64,000 nt of DNA, from contig NC_081149.1 of the NCBI RefSeq assembly GCF_958295425.1, positions 186,001-250,000 on the forward strand, given 5' to 3'. Position numbers and translations under genes: made by a program. The first letter of the stretch is position 1. Each line of letters opens with the position of its first letter. Source of the DNA: Solea solea. Its lineage: Eukaryota; Chordata; Actinopteri; Pleuronectiformes; Soleidae. Below the pieces are notes generated by a model that saw only the letters and a program-made list of their open reading frames with translations, searched no databases and was not told the origin of the DNA. Positions 54,549-64,000 of this stretch are shown piece by piece.

Positions 54549-57500
54549 GGGTACATTAGTATATCTTATAAGATGTTAACTTTATTCGTGAGGTTTATGT
54601 TATGGGACAGTAGAAAATGAAAAAAAATCAGAAAACAGTCGTATTCCAGCTGAATGCGCACAAAAACAGACAAAAATAGAAAAACACATTCAGACAGTGA
54701 AATCATTGCAAAATCAAACACTGAAGGTATATAACTATATCTTATACGATGTTAACTTTATTTGTGAGGTTTATGTTATGGGACAGTAGAAAAATGAAAA
54801 AAAATCAGAAAACAGTCGTATTCCAGCTGAATGCGCACAAAAACAGACAAAAATAGAAAAAACACATTCAAACAGTGAAATCATTGCAAAATCAAACACT
54901 GACGGCATATAACTATATCTTATAAGATGTTAACTTTATTTGTGAGGTTTATGTTATGCGACAGTAGAAAATTGAAAAAAATCAGAAAACAGCCGTATAC
55001 TTGCTTGAATGTGCACAGAAACAGACACAAATAGAAAAACACATCCAAACAGTGAAATCATTGCAAAATCAAACACTGAGGTTACAGAAGTATATCTTAT
55101 AAGATGTTAACTTTATTTGTGAGGTTTTTGTTATGGGACAGTAGAAAATTGAAAAAAATCAGAAAACAGCCGTATACTTGCTGAATGTGCACAAAAACAG
55201 ACACAAATAGAAAAACACATCCAAACAGTGAAATCATTGCAAAATCAAACACTGAGGGTACAGAAGTATATCTTATAAGATGTTAACTTTATTTGTGAGG
55301 TTTATGTTATGCGACAGTAGAAAATTGAAAAAAATCAGAAAACAGCAGTATACTTGCTGAATGTGCACAGAAACAGACACAAATAGAAAAACACATCCAA
55401 ACAGTGAAATCATTGCAAAATCAAACACTGAGGTTACAGAAGTATATCTTATAAGATGTTAACTTTATTTGTGAGGTTTTTGTTATGGGACAGTAGAAAA
55501 TTGAAAAAAATCAGAAAACAGCCGTATACTTGCTGAATGTGCACAAAAACAGACACAAATAGAAAAACACATCCAAACAGTGAAATCATTGCAAAATCAA
55601 ACACTGAAGGCATATAACTATATCTTATAAGATTTTAACTTAATTGTGAGGTTTATGTTATGGGACAGTAGAAAATTGAAAAAAATCTGAAAACAGCCGT
55701 ATACTTGCTGAATGTGCACAAAAACAGACACAAATAGAAAAACACATCCAAACAGTGAAATCATTGCAAAATCAAACACTGAGGGTACAGAAGTATATCT
55801 TATAAGATGTTAACTTTATTTGCGAGGTTTATGTTATGGGACAGTAGAAAAATGAAAAAGAAATCAGAAAACAGTCGTATTCCAGGTGAATGCGCACAAA
55901 AACAGACAAAAATAGAAAGACACATTCAAACAGTGAAATCATTGCAAAATCAAACACTGAAGGTACAGAAGTATATCTTATAAGATGTTAACTTTATTTG
56001 TGAGGTTTATGTTATGGGACAGTAGAAAATTGAAAAAAATCAGAAAACAGCCGTATAATTGCTGAATGTGCACAACAAAAGACACAAATAGAAAAACACA
56101 TCCAAACGGTGAAATCATTGCAAAATCAAACGCTGACGGCATATAACTATATCTTATAAGATTTTAACTTTATTTGTGAGGTTTATGTTATGGGACAGTA
56201 GAAAATTGAAAAAAATCAGAAAACAGCCGTATACTTGCTGAATGCGCATAAAAACACAAATAGAAAAACACATCCGAACAGTGAAATCATTGCAAAATCA
56301 AACACTGAGGGTACAGAACTAAATCTTTTAAGATGTTAACTTCATTTGTGAGGTTTATGTTATGGGACAGTAGAAAATTCAAAAAAATCAGAAAACAGCC
56401 GTATACTTGCTGAATGTGCACAAAAACAGACACAAATAGAAAAACACATCCAAACAGTGAAATCATTGCAAAATAAAACACTGAAGGCATATAACTATAT
56501 CTTATAAGATTTTAACTTTATTTGTGAGGTTTCTGTTATGGGACAGTAGAAAATTGAAAAAAATCAGAAAAAAGCCGTATACTTGCTGAATGCGCACAAA
56601 AACAGACACAAATAGAAAAACACATCCAAACAGTGAAATCATTGCAAAATCAAACACTGAGGGTACAGAAGTATATCTTATAAGATGTTAACTTTATTTG
56701 TGAGGTTTATGTTATGGGACAGTAGAAAATTGAAAAAAATCAGAAAACAGCCGTATACTTGCTGAATGTGCACAAAAACAGACACAAATAGAAAAACACA
56801 TCCAAACAGTGAAATCATTGCAAAATAAAACACTGAAGGCATAATACTATATCTTATAATATTTTAACTTTATTTGTGAGGTTTATGTTATGGGACAGTA
56901 GAAAATTGAAAAAAATCAGAAAACAGCCGTATACTTGCTGAATGTGCACAAAAAAAGACACAAATAGAAAAACACATCCAAACAGTGAAATCATTGCAAA
57001 ATCAAACACTGAGGGTAAATAACTATATCTTATAAGATTTTAACTTTATTTGTGAGGTTCATGTTATGGGACAGTAGAAAATTGAAAAAAATTCAGAAAA
57101 CAGCCGTATACTTGCTGAATGTGCACAAAAACAGACACAAATAGAAAAACACATCCAAACAGTGAAATCATTGCAAAATCAAACACTGAGGGTAAATAAC
57201 TATATCTTATAAGATTTTAACTTTATTTGTGAGGTTTATGTTATGGGACAGTAGAAAATTGAAAAAAATCAGAAAACAGCCGTATACTTGCTGAATGTGC
57301 ACAAAAAAAGACACAAATAGAAAAACACATCCAAACAGTGAAATCATTGCAAAATCAAACACTGAGGGTAAATAACTTTATCTTATAAGATTTTAACTTT
57401 ATTTGTGAGGTTTATGTTATGGGACAGTAGAAAATTGAAAAAAATCAGAAAACAGCCGTATACTTGCTGAATGCGCACAAAAACAGACACAAATAGAAAA

Positions 57501-58420
57501 ACACATCCAAACAGTGAAATCATTGCAAAATCAAACACTGAGGGTAAATAACTATATCTTATAAGATTTTAACTTTATTTGTGAGGTTTATGTTATGGGA
57601 CAGTAGAAAAATGAAAAAGAAATCAGAAAACAGTCGTATTCCAGGTGAATGCGCACAAAAACAGACAAAAATAGAAAAACACATTCAAACAGTGAAATCA
57701 TTGCAAAATCAAACACTGAAGGTATCAAACTATATCTTATGAGATGTTAACTTTATTTGTGAGGTTTATGTTATGGGACAATAAAAAAATTTTAAAAATC
57801 CGAAAACAGCCTTATCTCAGCTCAATGGGGCACAAACAGACACTTATAGAAAAACACATCCCAACAGTGAAATCATTGCAAAATCAAACACTGAGGGTAC
57901 AGAACAAAATCTTTTAAGATGGTAACTTCATTTGTGAGGTTTATGTTATGGGACAGCAGAAAAATGAAAAAAATCCGGAAACAGCCTTATTTCAGCTGAA
58001 TGCGCACATAAACAGACACCAACAGAAAAACACATCCAAACAATGAAATCATTGCAAAATCAAACACTGAGGATACAGAACTAAATCTTTTAAGATGTTA
58101 ACTTCATTTGTGAGGTTTATGTTATGGGACAGCAGAAAAATGAAAAAAATCCGGAAACAGCCTTATCTCAGCTGAATGCGCACAAACAGACACCAATAGA
58201 AAAACACATCCAAACAGTGAAATCATTGCAAAATCAAACACTGAGGGTACAGAACTAAATCTTTTAAGATGTTAACTTCATTTGTGAGGTTTATGTTATG
58301 GGACATCAGAAAAATGAAAAAAATCCGGAAACAGCCTTATCTCAGCTGAATGCGCACACAAACAGACACCAATAGAAAAACACATCCAAACAGTGAAATC
58401 ATTGCAAAATCAAACACTGA
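54549..58420. repeat. Satellite array 7 (about 22 monomers, with a replaced middle)
   Basis: 3872 bp. It tracks array 6 at 4695 bp up to about 55.8 kb. tttgcgagg then lies 4168 bp from its partner (55819 against 51651), so three monomers (acaacaaaag side) are missing. Length is restored by monomers at about 56040-56500 that match array 2 near 34.1-34.4 kb and by an additional aaaaaaagacac monomer near 57305. HOR length is thus conserved although content changed. A class A monomer near 58181 has lost two bases (gcgcacaaacag). No gene. Confidence 0.93.
56163..56843. repeat. Satellite patch shared with 34076-34756 (right copy)
   Basis: Sits where array 6 has other monomers, with array 6-like sequence on both sides, so it looks like an insertion or conversion tract from an array 2-like donor. 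The monomer just left (about 56040-56160) is also odd: cgtataattgctg, caaacggtg and aaacgctgacgg are private. Confidence 0.8.
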
Positions 58421-58996
58421 GGGTACATCAATATACCTTATAAGATGTTAACCTTATATTATAGGACAGTAGAAAAAAGATTAAAATACCCTCGATCAGC
58501 CTTAGTCCCTGATACACATACGGAAAAATCAGACTCCTGGCTTAATGCCTTTAGGAATTATTACAAAAAACACACCTAAACGGCTGACCTTTGACCTTTC
58601 CGAAGGTTACACAGGTCTGAAACTCGGCACCCTAGATAAGCCTTAGTCCCTGATACACATACGGAAAAATCAGACTCCTGGCTCAATGCCTTTAGGAATT
58701 ATTACAAAAAACACACCCGAACGGCTGACCATTGACCTTTCCGAAGGTTGCACAGGTCTGAAACTCGGCACCCTGGATCAGCCTTAGTCCCTGATACACA
58801 TACGGAAAAATCAGACTCCTGGCTCAATGCCTTTAGGAATTATTACAAAAAACACACCACAGTGGCTGACCTTTGACCTTTCCAAAGGTTGCAAGGGTCT
58901 GAAACTTGGCACCCTGGATCAGCCAGGAGTCCCTGATACACATACGGAGAAATCAGCATCCGGGCTCATTGCCTTTAGGAATTATTGAAAAAAAGA
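58421..58996. repeat. Anchor block 8, left part
   Basis: 141-bp repeat starts at 58498, 58639, 58780 and 58921. It lacks the ttaggtattatt change of the block at 53.8 kb and keeps all three copy signatures. Confidence 0.9.
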
Positions 58997-59238
58997 CAGT
59001 TTCCCACCTTTCTTACGTTTGAATTTTACAGACTGTGTTTTTGGCAGTTTTTTTTGGCCAGGGGGAAAAAAGCCCAAAGTCCTGTGTCCAAAAACTGAAA
59101 ATCAGGTCATGTCAGACTCTATACAGTCTTAGACTCTTTGGCCAGAGTGGAAGTTTTGGAGGAACTACATTTCTACAGATCGCAGGAGTGTGAATATTTC
59201 ATATGTCGTTTGGGGTCCCAAGACGAGCGGAACGACGA
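58997..59238. repeat. 242-bp anchor element, copy 8 (last in window)
   Basis: Intact. The following monomer has tttatttgtgagg rather than tttattcgtgagg, so the tcgtg change arose in, or spread to, only the two preceding HORs. Confidence 0.9.
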
Positions 59239-62200
59239 GGGTACATTAGTATATCTTATAAGATGTTAACTTTATTTGTGAGGTTTATGTTATGGGACAG
59301 TAGAAAATGAAAAAAAATCAGAAAACAGTCGTATTCCAGCTGAATGCGCACAAAAACAGACAAAAATAGAAAAACACATTCAGACAGTGAAATCATTGCA
59401 AAATCAAACACTGAAGGTATATAACTATATCTTATACGATGTTAACTTTATTTGTGAGGTTTATGTTATGGGACAGTAGAAAAATGAAAAAAAATCAGAA
59501 AACAGTCGTATTCCAGCTGAATGCGCACAAAAACAGACAAAAATAGAAAAAACACATTCAAACAGTGAAATCATTGCAAAATCAAACACTGACGGCATAT
59601 AACTATATCTTATAAGATGTTAACTTTATTTGTGAGGTTTATGTTATGCGACAGTAGAAAATTGAAAAAAATCAGAAAACAGCCGTATACTTGCTTGAAT
59701 GTGCACAGAAACAGACACAAATAGAAAAACACATCCAAACAGTGAAATCATTGCAAAATCAAACACTGAGGTTACAGAAGTATATCTTATAAGATGTTAA
59801 CTTTATTTGTGAGGTTTTTGTTATGGGACAGTAGAAAATTGAAAAAAATCAGAAAACAGCCGTATACTTGCTGAATGTGCACAAAAACAGACACAAATAG
59901 AAAAACACATCCAAACAGTGAAATCATTGCAAAATCAAACACTGAGGGTACAGAAGTATATCTTATAAGATGTTAACTTTATTTGTGAGGTTTATGTTAT
60001 GCGACAGTAGAAAATTGAAAAAAATCAGAAAACAGCCGTATACTTGCTGAATGTGCACAAAACAGACACAAATAGAAAAGCACATCCAAACAGTGAAATC
60101 ATTGCAAAATCAAACACTGGGGGTACAGAAGTATATCTTATAAGATGTTAACTTTATTTGTGAGGTTTATGTTATGCGACAGTAGAAAATTGAAAAAAAT
60201 CAGAAAACAGCCGTATACTTGCTGAATGTGCACAAAACAGACACAAATAGAAAAACACATCCAAACAGTGAAATCATTGCAAAATCAAACACTGAGGGTA
60301 CAGAAGTATATCTTATAAGATTTTAACTTTATTTGTGAGGTTTGTGTTATGGGACAGTAGAAAATTGAAAAAAATCAGAAAACAGCCGTATACTTGCTGA
60401 ATGTGCACAAAAACAGACACAAATAGAAAAACACATCCAAACAGTGAAATCATTGCAAAATCAAACACTGAAGGCATATAACTATATCTTATAAGATTTT
60501 AACTTAATTGTGAGGTTTATGTTATGGGACAGTAGAAAATTGAAAAAAATCTGAAAACAGCCGTATACTTGCTGAATGTGCACAAAAACAGACACAAATA
60601 GAAAAACACATCCAAACAGTGAAATCATTGCAAAATCAAACACTGAGGGTACAGAAGTATATCTTATAAGATGTTAACTTTATTTGTGAGGTTTATGTTA
60701 TGGGACAGTAGAAAATTGAAAAAAAATCAGAAAACAGCCGTATACTTGCTGAATGTGCACAACAAAAGACACAAATAGAAAAACACATCCAAACAGTGAA
60801 ATCATTGCAAAATCAAACACTGAAGGCATATAACTATATCTTATAAGATGTTAACTTTATTTGTGAGGTTTATGTTATGGGCGAGGAGAAAATTGAAAAA
60901 AATCAGAAAACAGCCGTATACTTGCTGAATGTGCACAAAACAGACACAAATAGAAAAACACATCCAAACAGTGAAATCATTGCAAAATCAAACACTGAAG
61001 GCATATAACTATATCTTATAAGATTTTAACTTTATTTGTGAGGTTTATGTTATGGGACAGTAGAAAATTCAAAAAAATCAGAAAACAGCCGTATACTTGC
61101 TGAATGTGCACAAAACAGACACAAATAGAAAAACACATCCAAACAGTGAAATCATTGCAAAATCAAACACTGAGGTTACAGAAGTATATCTTATAAGATG
61201 TTAACTTTATTTGTGAGGTCTATGTTATGCGACAGTAGAAAATTGAAAAAAATCAGAAAACAGCCGTATACTTGCTGAATGCGCACAAAAACAGACACAA
61301 ATAGAAAAACACATCCAAACAGTGAAATCATTGCAAAATCAAACACTGAGGGTACAGAAGTATATCTTATAAGATGTTAACTTTATTTGTGAGGTTTATG
61401 TTATGGGACAGTAGAAAATTTAAAAAAATCAGAAAACAGCCGTATACTTGCTGAATTTGCACAAAAACAGACACAAATAGAAAAACACATCCAAACAGTG
61501 AAATCATTGCAAAATCAAACACCCAAGGCATATAACTATATCTTATAAGATTTTAACTTCATTTGTGAGGTTTATGTTATGGGACAGTAGAAAATTGAAA
61601 AAAATCAGAAAACAGCCGTATACTTGCTGAATGTGCACAAAAACAGACACAAATAGAAAAACACATCCAAACAGTGAAATCATTGCAAAATCAAACACTG
61701 AAGGCATATAACTATATCTTATAAGATTTTAACTTTATTTGTGAGGTTTATGTTATGGGACAGTAGAAAATTGAAAAAAATCAGAAAACAACCGTATACT
61801 TGCTGAATGTGCACAAAACAGACACAAATAGAAAAACACATCCAAACAGTGAAATCATTTCAAAATCAAACACTGAGGTTACAGAAGTATATCTTATAAG
61901 ATGTTAACTTTATTTGTGAGGTTTATGTTATGGGACAGTAGAAAATTGAAAAAAACCAGAAAACAGCCGTATACTTGCTGAATGTGCACAAAACAGACAC
62001 AAATAGAAAAACACATCCAAACAGTGAAATCATTGCAAAATCAAACACTGAGGGTACAGAAGTATATCTTATAAGATGTTAACTTTATTTGTGAGGTTTA
62101 TGTTATGGGACAGTAGAAAATTGAAAAAAATCAGAAAACAGCCATATACTTGCTGAATGTGCACAAAAACAGACACAAATAGAAAAACACATCCAAACAG

Positions 62201-64000
62201 TGAAATCATTGCAAAATCAAACACTGAAGGCATATAACTATATCTTATAAGATTTTAACTTTATTTGTGAGATTTATGTTATGGGACAGTAGAAAATTCA
62301 AAAAAATCAGAAAACAGCCGTATACTTGCTGAATGTGCACAAACACAGACACACATAGAAAAACACATCCAAACAGTGAAATCATTGCAAAATCAAACAC
62401 TGAAGGCATATAACTATATCTTATAAGATTTTAACTTTATTTGTGAGGTTTATGTTATGGGACAGTAGAAAATTGAAAAAAATCAGAAAACAGCCGTATA
62501 CTTGCTGAATGTGCACAAAAACAGACACAAATAGAAAAACACATCCAAACAGTGAAATCATTGCAAAATCAAACACTGAGGTTACAGAAGTATATCTTAT
62601 AAGATGTTAACTTTATTTGTGAGGTTTATGTTATGGGACAGTAGAAAATTGAAAAAAACCAGAAAACAGCCGTATACTTGCTGAATTTGCACAAAAACAG
62701 ACACAAATAGAAAAACACATCCAAAGAGTGAAATCATTGCAAAATCAAACACTGAAGGCATATAACTATATCTTATAAGATTTTAACTTTATTTGTGAGG
62801 TTTATGTTATGGGACAGTAGAAAATTGAAAAAAATCAGAAAACAGCCGTATACTTGCTGAATGTGCACAAAAACAGACACAAATAGAAAAACACATCCAA
62901 ACAGTGAAATCATTGCAAAATCAAACACTGAGGTTACAGAAGTATATCTTATAAGATGTTAACTTTATTTGTGAGGTCTATGTTATGCGACAGTAGAAAA
63001 TTGAAAAAAATCAGAAAACAGCCGTATACTTGCTGAATGCGCACAAAAACAGACACAAATAGAAAAACACATCCAAACAGTGAAATCATTGCAAAATCAA
63101 ACACTGAGGGTACAGAAGTATATCTTATAAGATGTTAACTTTATTTGTGAGGTTTATGTTATGGGACAGTAGAAAATTGAAAAAAACCAGAAAACAGCCG
63201 TATACTTGCTGAATGTGCACAAAACAGACACAAATAGAAAAACACATCCAAACAGTGAAATCATTGCAAAATCAAACACTGAGGGTACAGAAGTATATCT
63301 TATAAGATGTTAACTTTATTTGTGAGGTTTATGTTATGGGACAGTAGAAAATTGAAAAAAATCAGAAAACAGCCATATACTTGCTGAATGTGCACAAACA
63401 CAGACACACATAGAAAAACACATCCAAACAGTGAAATCATTGCAAAATCAAACACTGAAGGCATATAACTATATCTTATAAGATTTTAACTTTATTTGTG
63501 AGGTTTATGTTATGGGACAGTAGAAAATTGAAAAAAATCAGAAAACAGCCGTATACTTGCTGAATGTGCACAAAAACAGACACAAATAGAAAAACACATC
63601 CAAACAGTGAAATCATTGCAAAATCAAACACTGAGGTTACAGAAGTATATCTTATAAGATGTTAACTTTATTTGTGAGGTTTATGTTATGGGACAGTAGA
63701 AAATTGAAAAAAAACAGAAAACAGCCGTATACTTGCTGAATTTGCACAAAAACAGACACAAATAGAAAAACACATCCAAACAGTGAAATCATTGCAAAAT
63801 CAAACACTGAGGGTACAGAAGTATATCTTATAAGATGTTAACTTTATTTGTGAGGTTTATGTTATGGGACAGTAGAAAATTGAAAAAAATCAGAAAACAG
63901 CCATATACTTGCTGAATGTGCACAAACACAGACACACATAGAAAAACACATCCAAACAGTGAAATCATTGCAAAATCAAACACTGAAGGCATATAACTAT
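59239..64000. repeat. Satellite array 8 (at least 27 monomers, cut by window end)
   Basis: 4762 bp without a new anchor. To about 60.85 kb it follows HOR landmarks (gcttgaatg 59692, ggtttttgttatg, agaaaagcac, gaggtttgtg, cttaattgtgagg, acaacaaaag). From the gggcgaggag monomer at about 60880 it changes to subtypes typical of array 2, plus private ones: gaggtctatgttatgcg (61215 and 62973, 1758 bp apart), gccatatacttg (62141, 63372, 63900), acaaacacagacacacatag and gctgaatttgcac. No class A monomers are seen before the edge. No gene. Confidence 0.93.

Noticed and set aside
36273..64000. Alpha satellite or a CENP-B box
   Set aside because: Monomer length is near 171 bp, but the sequence does not resemble alpha satellite, and I saw no match to the CENP-B box pattern (TTCG....A..CGGG) in the consensus monomer or anchor.
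1..64000. Telomeric repeats, long microsatellites or inverted satellite segments
   Set aside because: No TTAGGG-type runs, no long simple repeats beyond short A or T runs, and all monomers read in the same direction.

Overview
The whole 64 kb is tandem repetitive DNA. I find no credible protein-coding gene, rRNA, tRNA, CRISPR array or intact transposon. About 58.2 kb (roughly 330 copies) is one A-rich satellite monomer of about 176 bp. The consensus monomer, counted by hand, is about 32% G+C, 44% A and 24% T on the + strand. A nucleosome-sized monomer in a long head-to-tail array with higher-order repeats (HORs) points to a eukaryotic chromosome, most likely heterochromatin (pericentromeric, centromeric or subtelomeric), probably from an animal. 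I cannot name the species or the satellite family.

The satellite is interrupted by a composite 'anchor' block. From left to right the block has: a truncated satellite monomer (about 75 bp), 2.5 to 3.5 copies of an unrelated 141-bp tandem repeat, and a 242-bp non-satellite sequence that leads straight back into satellite. The 242-bp sequences start at 1 (window edge), 4804, 36031, 40578, 45621, 49612, 54307 and 58997. Successive spacings are 4803, 31227, 4547, 5043, 3991, 4695 and 4690 bp. The right half is therefore a regular HOR of 4.0 to 5.0 kb (one anchor plus 18 to 24 monomers). The interval 5046-35454 is an anchor-free expansion of about 173 monomers. The last array (59239-64000, at least 27 monomers) may be entering a second such expansion.

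There are three main monomer classes with fixed positions relative to the anchor. Class B (tcgtattccagctgaatgcg core, acaaaaatag) lies just right of each anchor. Class C (ccgtatacttgctgaatg core) makes up the bulk. Class A (tccgga and cttatctcagctgaatgcg) lies just left of each anchor. This polarity is the same in every HOR, so the HORs descend from one ancestral unit.

Inside the 31 kb expansion there are nested amplifications: a segment of about 4.6 kb repeated 13,361 bp downstream, a 9-mer of about 1583 bp seen several times, 10-mer (1758 bp) and 12-mer (2112 bp) offsets, and patches shared with the anchored HORs 22 kb away. Nothing suggests genes acting together. What the window records is satellite turnover by unequal exchange, conversion and local amplification.
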